Shown here piece after piece: positions 5,575-13,170 of a stretch of 26,828 nucleotides of DNA. This DNA comes from Anaerolineaceae bacterium UBA6107 (GTDB taxonomy: Bacteria > Chloroflexota > Anaerolineae > Anaerolineales > Anaerolineaceae), in the NCBI GenBank assembly GCA_002428455.1, contig DIWL01000015.1, positions 1-26,828 of the forward strand, read 5' to 3'. The position numbers were made by a program, and so were the translations under genes. Below the pieces are notes generated by a model. That model was not told the origin of the DNA. It saw only the letters and a list, made by a program, of their open reading frames with translations, and searched no databases. The stretch's first letter is position 1, and every line of letters starts with the position of its first letter.

Positions 5575-6636
5575 ATGGAAAAGGCAACGCATAGAAGGGG
5601 ATTATTCTTTCCTATCCTGCTGGTCGGGCTGGGTGTGCTGTTGTTGCTGGTCAACCTGGGTATGATCCCCGGCACCACACGGGACTACCTGGTGTTGTAT
5701 TGGCCGGTGATCTTGATCCTGGCCGGGTTGGATGGTTTGTGGCGGCGGGATGGCCTGGTTTGGCCGTTGATGCTGCTGGGGCTGGGAGCACTCTTTCAAC
5801 TGGGCAACCTGGGTTATCTGTCTGTACAGGCACTGCCGTTGTTGTCCAGGATCTGGCCGATCCTGCTGGTTGCGATCGGTATCGACATCGCATTCGGGCG
5901 CAACTGCGGCGGATGGCATAAGGTGCTGCGTGCGGGATTGGGCTTGCTTGTGGTGGCAGTCATTTTCTGGCTGGCGATTGCCTATCCGACCGGGATTAAG
6001 GGACGGGAAGTAGATATTAAACAGGGGGCAGAAGGGGCTGACTCTTCCAGCGTGGATATCTCAATGGTAACAGGGCAACTGAAATTGTCCGGCGGTGCAA
6101 CCGGGGGTCAATTGCTGATAGGAAAAGCCGTCATTCCCGGTAGTGCCTCGCTCCGCCCTGATTATTCAAAATCGATAAGTGGTGAGGGACAGCTTACCCT
6201 GAAACAGGAAGGCTACACCACCACCTGGGGAGGTAACGGTTGGATCAATGAATATGATCTTCAGATTGCTCCGGACCTCCCGATCAACCTGGCGACTGAA
6301 CTTGTGGCGGGTGATCTGGTGCTAGATCTAGGCGGCACTTCCGTCAAACAGGTGGATTCTCAAATGGCGGTAGGCAGTCAATTGATCAGCATACCCTGCA
6401 TTGATGGTTTATCGGTTGAAGTCACCCAGGCTGTTGGATTTATCGCGTTAAACATCCCGGAAGGCTGTGCAGTGAACATTCACCTGGATAACGCCCTGGT
6501 CAACACGTCAATACCCGCCGGCTACCAGCGTAATGGGGACGAGATCAGCTTTGCCCCACCGGGTTCGTCTGGCGTAGCCGTTGATGTCAGGATCGCGTTA
6601 GCGGTCGGCGCGGTGGGAATAAACGGATCAAAATAA
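5575..6636 (+). CDS. LiaF-like protein: N-terminal membrane helices plus C-terminal toast-rack-type domain
   Basis: 353 residues. Residues 1-140 hold about six hydrophobic segments with the LiaI/LiaF-type pattern (GLFFPILLVGLGVLLLLVNLG; YWPVILILAGLDGLW). From about 145 the protein becomes polar and beta-rich, with evenly spaced Gly and a regular strand rhythm to the end, as in the soluble domain of LiaF and other toast-rack folds. By family it would sit in the membrane and modulate a stress regulator, but no kinase, response regulator or sigma factor lies nearby. SD GAGGAA precedes the ATG. It is the last gene of the four, followed by a strong terminator. Confidence 0.65.
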   Translation: MEKATHRRGLFFPILLVGLGVLLLLVNLGMIPGTTRDYLVLYWPVILILAGLDGLWRRDGLVWPLMLLGLGALFQLGNLGYLSVQALPLLSRIWPILLVAIGIDIAFGRNCGGWHKVLRAGLGLLVVAVIFWLAIAYPTGIKGREVDIKQGAEGADSSSVDISMVTGQLKLSGGATGGQLLIGKAVIPGSASLRPDYSKSISGEGQLTLKQEGYTTTWGGNGWINEYDLQIAPDLPINLATELVAGDLVLDLGGTSVKQVDSQMAVGSQLISIPCIDGLSVEVTQAVGFIALNIPEGCAVNIHLDNALVNTSIPAGYQRNGDEISFAPPGSSGVAVDVRIALAVGAVGINGSK

Positions 6637-6642
6637 AACTGG

Positions 6643-6670
6643 AAAGCGGAGAAAAATTCTCCGCTTTTTT
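6643..6670 (+). terminator. Intrinsic terminator of the membrane-protein operon
   Basis: AAAGCGGAGAA (6643-6653) pairs perfectly with TTCTCCGCTTT (6657-6667) around an AAA loop, and the T-run continues to 6670. It ends the operon 7 bp after the LiaF-like gene. Confidence 0.92.
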
Positions 6671-6738
6671 CTTGTACTCTGGAACTTTTTTTGCGATTAT
6701 GCGTCATACCGGTAGAGAAAAATAAAGAGAGGATCAAA

Positions 6739-7470
6739 ATGAAAAAATCAATGCTTTTAGTTGTAGTAAGTGTGGTTGCCATGTTCGCTCTGGCAGCTTG
6801 CGGTACCACCCAGGTGACCAATACCGTTCAACAGGTACGTACCTTGTCAGCTGCCGGTAACGGATTTGTGTACATCGTCCCCGATATCGCCTATATTACA
6901 GTGGGTGTTCGAGTGGATGCCGACGAGGTTTCTGATGCGCTCGCAGCCAACAACGTCCAGGCCAACGCCATCGCTGATGCTTTAGCCGGGATGGGTGTTG
7001 ACAAAGCGGACATCCAGACCTCGAATTTCAACGTTTATCCCATGCAGGATTGGGGTCCTGATGGACAGATCTCACGCAAGTACTACGTGGTTGAAAACAC
7101 CGTTTTTATCACTGTGCGCGACCTCGCCAAGCTGGGCAACCTGCTGGACACCGTGGTTAGCTCCGGCGCCAATACGATCAACGGCATCAGCTTTGATGTG
7201 CTGGATAAGTCAGCTGCCGAAGCAGAAGCGCGTGATAAAGCCATCGCAGATGCGAAGCTTGAAGCAGAAGCCATAGCTGCTGCGACCGGGGTCAAGCTCG
7301 GTGCCATCCAGACTGTGAACGTTTACACCAGTGGTGTGGTCTACCCTGTGTACGAGTCAAAGGGAATTGGTGGTGGTTCGATGGCTTATGACTCAGGAGC
7401 TCCCATTTCTGCTGGTCAGATGAAAGTCAGTGTGGACGCGAATATCGTTTTCGAGATCAACAACAAGTAA
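6739..7470 (+). CDS. SIMPL (YggE/DUF541) domain lipoprotein
   Basis: 243 residues from the ATG at 6739, preceded by GAGAGG at 6727-6732. A lipoprotein signal ends in the lipobox L18-A19-A20-Cys21, so the mature protein should be anchored outside by a lipidated Cys. The rest, about 40-240, is a SIMPL domain: it opens TLSAAGNGFVYIVPDIAYITVGV and ends VDANIVFEI, with an Ala-rich helix at about 180-205. YggE relatives affect oxidative stress or oligomerise at the envelope; the exact function is not known. It stands alone between two strong terminators. Confidence 0.85.
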   Translation: MKKSMLLVVVSVVAMFALAACGTTQVTNTVQQVRTLSAAGNGFVYIVPDIAYITVGVRVDADEVSDALAANNVQANAIADALAGMGVDKADIQTSNFNVYPMQDWGPDGQISRKYYVVENTVFITVRDLAKLGNLLDTVVSSGANTINGISFDVLDKSAAEAEARDKAIADAKLEAEAIAAATGVKLGAIQTVNVYTSGVVYPVYESKGIGGGSMAYDSGAPISAGQMKVSVDANIVFEINNK

Positions 7471-7489
7471 TTCTCTCCTCCCCACGTGA

Positions 7490-7524
7490 AATAGGGTGCC
7501 ATCACTGGCACCCTATTGTTTTTT
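7490..7524 (+). terminator. Intrinsic terminator after the SIMPL lipoprotein gene
   Basis: AATAGGGTGCCA (7490-7501) and TGGCACCCTATT (7506-7517) form 12 perfect pairs with a 4-base loop, followed by G and six T (7519-7524). On the minus strand the stem is followed by only three T, so it ends glpX transcripts less well. Confidence 0.93.
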
Positions 7525-7534
7525 AAGCGATTTT

Positions 7535-8521
7535 TCAGTATTTGATTGCGCTGATACGCTGTAATTTACTGAGTTTGTGAGTAGAGATCACCCGCCGGAC
7601 AGTGCCGGATAGACCGCGCATCACGACGCTGTCGGTACGCGCACCATCTTTGAAATACCTCACGCCTTTGAGGTAATCACCGGTGGTGATGCCGGTGGCG
7701 GCAAAGAACACGTTGTCGGATGAGACTAAGTCATTCATTGAAAGGGGCTTGTTGAAATCAACTCCCATTTCCTTTGCCAGGTCCAGTTCAGCCTGGTTGC
7801 GCGCATACAGTTTTCCGACGATCTCACCGCCCATACATCGCAATCCGGCGGCGGCCAACACACCTTCAGGCGTTCCCCCAATGCCCATCAGCAGGTCCGC
7901 CGGGTTGTTTTCCATGGCAGTCATCATTGCTCCTGCTACATCACCATCGGGGATCAATTTAATGCGTGCCCCGGCAATGCGCACTTCGGTGATCAGCTGC
8001 TCGTGACGCGGGCGGTCGAGGATGACCACGGTGAGGTCTTCCACTTTCACACCCTTACATTTCGCCACCTTGATGAGGTTATCCTTGACAGGCGCATCGA
8101 TGTCCACGCAGTTCTTGGCGGTAGGACCCACGGCGATCTTGTTCATGTAGACGAACGGACCCGGATTGAACATCGTTCCACGCGGTGCGAGGGCGACCGT
8201 GGCGATTGAGTTCCATAATCCGAATGCCAGGGGGCGTGTACCTTCGATGGGATCGACAGCGATATCCACTTCCGGTCCTTCGCCAGTCCCCAATACTTCG
8301 CCGTTGTACAGCATGGGGGCTTCGTCCTTCTCGCCTTCACCAATAATGACCACTCCGCGCATTTCGATCGTATTGAGCATGACACGCATCGCGTCAACCG
8401 CAACTTTGTCGGCGAGGTTTTTATCACCTCTGCCCATTTGCCTGCCAGCAGCCAGCGCGGCGGCTTCGGTTACCCGCACGAGATCAAATGCCAGGTTGCG
8501 AGTAGGTGTTTTGTTCTGCAT
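7535..8521 (-). CDS. glpX: Fructose-1,6-bisphosphatase class II
   Basis: 328 residues, the usual GlpX length. It hydrolyses fructose 1,6-bisphosphate to fructose 6-phosphate in gluconeogenesis, and in some lineages also sedoheptulose bisphosphate. The metal-site motifs are present: GEGEKDEAPM (61-70) and D90-PIEGT (90-95), followed by a conserved PRG stretch and GIGGTPEGVLAA. ATG is preceded by GGGAGGT. The gene lies 31 bp after cdsA on the same strand and is probably the last member of frr-uppS-cdsA-glpX, but it is not functionally tied to the other three. Confidence 0.92.
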   Translation of the reverse strand: MQNKTPTRNLAFDLVRVTEAAALAAGRQMGRGDKNLADKVAVDAMRVMLNTIEMRGVVIIGEGEKDEAPMLYNGEVLGTGEGPEVDIAVDPIEGTRPLAFGLWNSIATVALAPRGTMFNPGPFVYMNKIAVGPTAKNCVDIDAPVKDNLIKVAKCKGVKVEDLTVVILDRPRHEQLITEVRIAGARIKLIPDGDVAGAMMTAMENNPADLLMGIGGTPEGVLAAAGLRCMGGEIVGKLYARNQAELDLAKEMGVDFNKPLSMNDLVSSDNVFFAATGITTGDYLKGVRYFKDGARTDSVVMRGLSGTVRRVISTHKLSKLQRISAIKY

Positions 8522-8552
8522 GATACCTCCCTTTCACTTGGTGATTTTTGTA

Positions 8553-9366
8553 CTATCTGGCAATAAAAATGATCAGATAATACCCGATGGTGATTGCCCA
8601 CAGGATGGAATCGATCCGGTCCAGAAAACCTCCGTGGTCAAGCAGGATGGTACCTGAATCTTTGACATTGAAATAGCGTTTGAGCATGCTTTCGCCGAAA
8701 TCACCCATCGGGGCGAGAATCGAGATCACTACCCCCAGGATGATGCCATGGACGGGCAGGAAGGCAGGGATAAATCCATGCCACAATGCTGCCACACCCC
8801 ATCCGGCTAAAATACCGGTTACAATACCGGCAATGTACCCCTCCCAGGATTTTTGCGGGCTGACGCGAGGGAACATCTTGTGCCGGCCAAATTTCCGGCC
8901 GATGGCATACGCGCCGGTATCGGCGATGACTATGATGACGATCACCAGCAGGATCCAATATAATCCGTTATCCATGTTGCGGATGGAGACGGCGTAAGCG
9001 CCCAACCAGCCCAGGTAAAGCGGTCCACCGAGCGTGAGGAAGAAATTGATCGCCGAGTTTTTTCCATCTTTCTGGTATTCAAGCACATGATAGAACATCG
9101 CTGCCAGCACCAGTACAGCTAATAGCAGGTCACTGAATTGAAAATTCAGCAGGTGGCGCAGGATGATTGCCAGGGATATAAAGACCAGCATCAAGACAAG
9201 CGAGGGGGCGAATCCGCCTTTGCGAAACAGTTGCCATAGCTCGAAAGCAGCCATGGTGATGATGATAGCCACCAGGATGGCAAATGGCCAATTGCCCATC
9301 CAGGCGAACAGGATGAAGATGGGAACAAGGATGGCCGCGATAAGGAGTCGTTTACGCAGGGATGGA

Positions 9367-9377
<11 letters not shown>
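8553..9377 (-). CDS. cdsA: Phosphatidate cytidylyltransferase
   Basis: 274 residues from the ATG at 9377-9375. This start gives an 11-bp overlap with uppS; an in-frame start further upstream would overlap it by 92 bp. The enzyme makes CDP-diacylglycerol from CTP and phosphatidate for phospholipid synthesis. About eight membrane helices are visible. The family signature lies at the C-terminal end: SPQKSWEGY, then GDFGESMLKR, KDSG and HGGFLDRIDS. Where many CdsA proteins read PGHGG this one reads LDHGG. Translation is probably coupled to uppS. Confidence 0.9.
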
Positions 9378-10089
<712 letters not shown>

Positions 10090-10110
10090 TGGGTCAGTAG
10101 CCAGCCAGGG

Positions 10111-10668
10111 TTAGACTTCCATGATCTCGGCATCTTTGCGTTGACCAACCTTATCGATCTCTTCGATCATGCGATCGGTTAGTTTTTGAAGTTCTTCTTC
10201 ACCAAGCTCCAGGTCGTCTTTGGAGATCATTTTTCCCTTTTCAAAGTCACGCAGGTCCTTGATCAGATCGCGGCGGACGTTGCGAACTGCCACCCTGGTT
10301 TCCTCCAGGCGGCTGTTGACCACTTTAACCAATTCGCGACGGCGTTCCTCTGTGAGCGGAGGTAGGTTCAACCGGATCACTTTGCCGTCATTGTTGGGGG
10401 TCAACCCCAGTTCGGAGGCCAGGATCGAACGTTCAATGGTTTTGATCGTGGCGGGATCAAAAGGTTTGATCAATAGCGCGCGTGCTTCTGGAACAGAAAT
10501 GCTCGCCAGTTGCATCAACGGGGTGGGCATGCCGTAATAATCAATGGGCAGTTTTTCCACCAACGCGGGGGTTGCCCTGCCGGTGCGGATCCCGGTAAGG
10601 TCCTCTTCGAGTGTCTGCAAGGCGCCTTTCATGCGACCTTCTGCGTCTTTTACGATATCTCTAATCAT
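10111..10668 (-). CDS. frr: Ribosome recycling factor
   Basis: 185 residues from the ATG at 10668-10666, which has GGAGG six nt upstream and gives the standard RRF length. A TTG five codons further upstream would place the SD inside the gene. With EF-G the protein splits post-termination ribosomes. Typical sequence is seen throughout: MKGALQTLEEDLTGIRTGRATPALVEKL, RSILASELGLTPNNDG and GEEELQKLTDRMIEEID. It heads frr-uppS-cdsA-glpX and is divergent from the LexA-box gene; pyrH and tsf, often upstream of frr, are absent here. Confidence 0.96.
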   Translation of the reverse strand: MIRDIVKDAEGRMKGALQTLEEDLTGIRTGRATPALVEKLPIDYYGMPTPLMQLASISVPEARALLIKPFDPATIKTIERSILASELGLTPNNDGKVIRLNLPPLTEERRRELVKVVNSRLEETRVAVRNVRRDLIKDLRDFEKGKMISKDDLELGEEELQKLTDRMIEEIDKVGQRKDAEIMEV

Positions 10669-10793
10669 TAAATTCCTCCGCAAAGGGTAGATTGATTGTT
10701 TGGTGTGGAATTAAGCATACCTTAAAAACTGGAAAAAATCCATCAACTTTGCTGTATCTATACGGAGAACGTTTTAAAAGGATGAAAAAGTAC

Positions 10794-10821
10794 TTGACAA
10801 AACGAACAAATGTTCTATAAT
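10794..10821 (+). promoter_or_regulatory. Near-consensus promoter of the small unknown gene
   Basis: TTGACA (10794-10799) and TATAAT (10816-10821) are both perfect and separated by 16 bp. Expected transcription start is near 10828, giving a leader of about 68 nt before the ATG at 10896. Such a promoter needs repression to be controlled, and a palindrome occupies its spacer. Confidence 0.85.
10804..10815. promoter_or_regulatory. LexA (SOS) box in the promoter spacer
   Basis: GAACAAATGTTC is a perfect 4+4 palindrome (GAAC-N4-GTTC). With its flanks, CGAACAAATGTTCT agrees at 12 of 14 positions with the Bacillus-type SOS box CGAACATATGTTCG. It fills the space between the -35 and -10 hexamers, ending next to the -10, where bound LexA would block RNA polymerase. 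Identification rests on sequence only; the LexA of this organism is not in view. Confidence 0.65.
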
Positions 10822-10895
10822 ATTAATTACCACAAAGATTCCATCTGGCCCGAACCTTGCAATAGAAAGGATAACCGCGACTTATGGAGTATAAA

Positions 10896-11129
10896 ATGAA
10901 CACAGGAATGTTATGGTTTGATAATGACCCGAAAGTAGATTTCTTCACCAAGATCAGCCGGGCAACAGATTATTATCAGAAAAAATACGGTCAACGACCG
11001 GACCTGTGCTATGTACACCCGAGCATGAAGTTCGAGCCACCTCCAAAAACGACCGGCATCGAAGTACAGACGGATCAGATGGTGCTGCCGGATCATTTTT
11101 GGCTGGGGGTAAAGAACCTTACTGTCTGA
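10896..11129 (+). CDS. Small protein of unknown function, likely SOS-controlled
   Basis: 77 residues from the ATG at 10896, which has GGAG six nt upstream; an ATG at 10884 lacks a well-spaced SD. No signal peptide or membrane helix is seen. The sequence is hydrophilic with aromatic clusters (MLWFDNDP, DYYQKKYGQRPDLCYVHPSM) and ends VLPDHFWLGV. I do not recognise the family. The strong LexA-box promoter and the terminator directly after the stop show a complete single-gene unit, so it is probably a real gene expressed on DNA damage. Nothing in the sequence reveals the activity. Confidence 0.75.
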   Translation: MNTGMLWFDNDPKVDFFTKISRATDYYQKKYGQRPDLCYVHPSMKFEPPPKTTGIEVQTDQMVLPDHFWLGVKNLTV

Positions 11130-11155
11130 AATCGACCGATACCTTCCAACCAATC

Positions 11156-11184
11156 AGCCGCCTTACCGGCGGCTTTTCTTTTTT
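11156..11184 (+). terminator. Intrinsic terminator overlapping the convergent gene's end
   Basis: AGCCGCC (11156-11162) pairs with GGCGGCT (11168-11174) around a 5-base loop and is followed by a T-rich tail (TTTTCTTTTTT, from 11174). It ends the small gene. Its right arm and T-tail are also the last codons (basic C-terminus) of the gene on the opposite strand, whose stop lies in the loop. Read from the minus strand there is no U-run. Confidence 0.85.
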
Positions 11185-12110
11185 CCGGCGCGTTGGATGC
11201 GCCTGGTCAGCCAATGCCACACCTGGGTGACGTGTCTGAAGGGACGTTTTGAAAAGCGGTTGGCATAGTGAAGCGCGGCGGCTTCTAGACTGACCCGGCG
11301 CTTTTGTTCTTCAGCCAGGTACCAGCGGTGTTCGAGTATCCAGAGGTAAAGATCCATCGGTGTGCGATGTGGAAAGTCTTTGAGGATGTCGTGTTTGATG
11401 ATGATGCGCAGAAGTGGTTGGTAAACCTGTTTGTACCAGCCTCTCACCGCTTCTTCATCGGTGATCGGACGTTTCAGTTTTTCCCCCATAAACCAGCGAT
11501 GCACGCTGATGTGCTGTAAAACCTTGTCATATTGTCCGGGCAGGGTAAAACGAAAATTCTCATCCGGGTAATACAAGTCCAGTTGTGTTTCTTTTAAAAA
11601 ATCAAGATATTCCTGTTCCAGCACCAATTTGTTCAGGTCAGTGTCCTTGTCAATGTGACCCGGAGTGCGTATCTCGGTGACATATGCGTCAATGTAGACC
11701 TGACCCTTCTCCCGTGCGACCGAAACACGATGGTTACCATCCTTAATGAAATAGGCATCACCTATCTTGTACACCTCAACGGGGGGAAGGATAATATTCT
11801 TGAAATGCGCGCGGTCGATGCTTTCCCAACGTGACCGGGTATGCGTCTGGCGTGGCAAAAATGCCCGGTCAAAATCATAGTATCGGCTGACAGAGCCGAT
11901 GATCTTATCGGTCTCGATCTGCCGGACACCGATGTAATTCTGTCCACGCATCGGGATGTGCTTGAGAACTTCCTCGAAGGGCAGCAGTTCGTTATTCTTG
12001 TTACCCAGCCAACTCAAAATGGACCGCCAGAAGCCTTTTTGATAGGCGTAGGAAAAATCGCTCCTGGATTGCTGGTCGAAATTTCCACCAAAATCATTCT
12101 TGTTGCTCAT
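11163..12110 (-). CDS. ParB/Srx-like domain protein of unknown function
   Basis: 315 residues, soluble. A ParB-N/sulfiredoxin-like stretch lies at about 60-147, with the clear signature LPPVEVYKIGDAYFIKDGNHRVSVAR starting at 108; this DGNHR element binds or cleaves nucleotides in ParB-type proteins. No ParB helix-turn-helix follows. Instead there is an all-helical, Trp/Tyr-rich C-terminal part (about 150-300) with a basic tail (GKKKSRR). It is not a chromosome-partition ParB. Its ATG overlaps the phosphoesterase stop (ATGA at 12110-12107), and AAAGGAG precedes it, so the two proteins are likely made together and may work together. It is the last gene of the M16-M16-acpS-phosphoesterase string. 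Confidence 0.6.
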   Translation of the reverse strand: MSNKNDFGGNFDQQSRSDFSYAYQKGFWRSILSWLGNKNNELLPFEEVLKHIPMRGQNYIGVRQIETDKIIGSVSRYYDFDRAFLPRQTHTRSRWESIDRAHFKNIILPPVEVYKIGDAYFIKDGNHRVSVAREKGQVYIDAYVTEIRTPGHIDKDTDLNKLVLEQEYLDFLKETQLDLYYPDENFRFTLPGQYDKVLQHISVHRWFMGEKLKRPITDEEAVRGWYKQVYQPLLRIIIKHDILKDFPHRTPMDLYLWILEHRWYLAEEQKRRVSLEAAALHYANRFSKRPFRHVTQVWHWLTRRIQRAGKKKSRR

Positions 12111-12772
12111 TGAATAACTCCTTTTTGCCAGGAACGCTTATCAGGCAGCGGGATGGTCAACACTTTATACCCGTATACATTCTGTACCGTGGTTTTTCCG
12201 ACCAATGTGCGGATGACCGTATCCTGTCGATACACATGTATGTGTCCATGTAAAAAGTACGTGGGTTGAAACACTTTGATCAACCAGTTGAAAGCCTTGA
12301 TCCCGCGGTGGGGTAGATCCTCCTCATCGTGTATTTTCCATGGTGGAGCGTGCGACAAGAAGATATCGAGGTAGCGGCCAAGTTTGGCTTTATTAATGAG
12401 GAATCGGGGTACCAGGCTGAACACCAACCCCCAGTACTCATCCTGTGTATATTGGTGTTGCCCGCGGTTGTAGCGCAGTGAGCCTTCCAGACCGGCTAAT
12501 AGCAGTCCGGTGTCATCTTCAATGCAACGGCGGTGCAGGTCCACGGCGCCCCAGGGAAACCGCCGGGTGCCCCCCACACCGATCTCCCGATCACTGGCAT
12601 GATTCCCGCGTACGTAATAGCAGGGAACATTGAGCATACTGAGCATGTATTCGATGTAGAAATAGGGGAGATCACCGCAGGATAATATCAGATCGATATC
12701 TTGGAATTTTTCCGCGATCATCGGGCTGTAAAGAAAGCCGATCTCTGTATCGCTCACACCGAGAAGTTTCAT
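12107..12772 (-). CDS. Calcineurin-like metallophosphoesterase
   Basis: 221 residues from the ATG at 12772; a TTG two codons upstream is an alternative. The two-metal site is visible: D-x-E near the start (SDTE, where many relatives have D-x-H), SCGDL at about 32-36, RGNHAS at about 55-60, LSHAPP at about 140-146 and HGHIH at about 176-180. The substrate may be a phosphomonoester, phosphodiester or nucleotide; sequence does not decide. No signal peptide, so cytosolic. It follows acpS by 15 bp and overlaps the ParB-like gene by 4 bp. Confidence 0.85.
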   Translation of the reverse strand: MKLLGVSDTEIGFLYSPMIAEKFQDIDLILSCGDLPYFYIEYMLSMLNVPCYYVRGNHASDREIGVGGTRRFPWGAVDLHRRCIEDDTGLLLAGLEGSLRYNRGQHQYTQDEYWGLVFSLVPRFLINKAKLGRYLDIFLSHAPPWKIHDEEDLPHRGIKAFNWLIKVFQPTYFLHGHIHVYRQDTVIRTLVGKTTVQNVYGYKVLTIPLPDKRSWQKGVIQ

Positions 12773-12787
12773 TGCCAACTAACCTGC

Positions 12788-13165
12788 TTAATTCTGATCG
12801 AACAGGGCGGTAACCGTTGCTGAAGCAAATTCTGCGGTGTGGGTTATGGAAACCGACCAGCTGAACCAGCCTGATTGCCTGGCATAGGCAGCGGCGTTAC
12901 CATGTAGATACAGCACAGGGTTCCCTTGCACACCGGTCAGTATCTCGACATCCTGCCAGCCAATTGCACCGATCCCGCAACCGAACGCTTTTGCCGCGGC
13001 TTCCTTGGCCGCGAAATGGCCGGCAAGACTGCTATCACGGCCTGCACATTCCGCCAGTTCCCGCGCCGTGAAGACGCGTACCATAAAACGGGCTTTGATG
13101 GTTGAATCCAGTTTCGTGAGACGCTCGATCCTGAGCATGTCGATACCAGTGGTAACGCCGATCAT
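12788..13165 (-). CDS. acpS: Holo-[acyl-carrier-protein] synthase
   Basis: 125 residues, the typical AcpS length. It transfers 4'-phosphopantetheine from CoA to acyl carrier protein for fatty-acid synthesis. TTGIDMLRIERL (5-16) carries the Mg ligand Asp9, and FAAKEAAAKAFGCG (51-64) carries Glu55 and the conserved Lys; SITHTAEFASA lies near the C-terminus. It begins 5 bp after the stop of the inactive M16 gene, with only a weak SD, so translation is probably coupled. Its neighbours are not fatty-acid genes. Confidence 0.93.
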   Translation of the reverse strand: MIGVTTGIDMLRIERLTKLDSTIKARFMVRVFTARELAECAGRDSSLAGHFAAKEAAAKAFGCGIGAIGWQDVEILTGVQGNPVLYLHGNAAAYARQSGWFSWSVSITHTAEFASATVTALFDQN

Positions 13166-13170
13166 GAGTT

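Noticed and set aside
11163..12110. Chromosome-partition protein ParB
   Set aside because: Only the nucleotide-binding-like element is shared. The HTH and dimer domains and a parA neighbour are absent.
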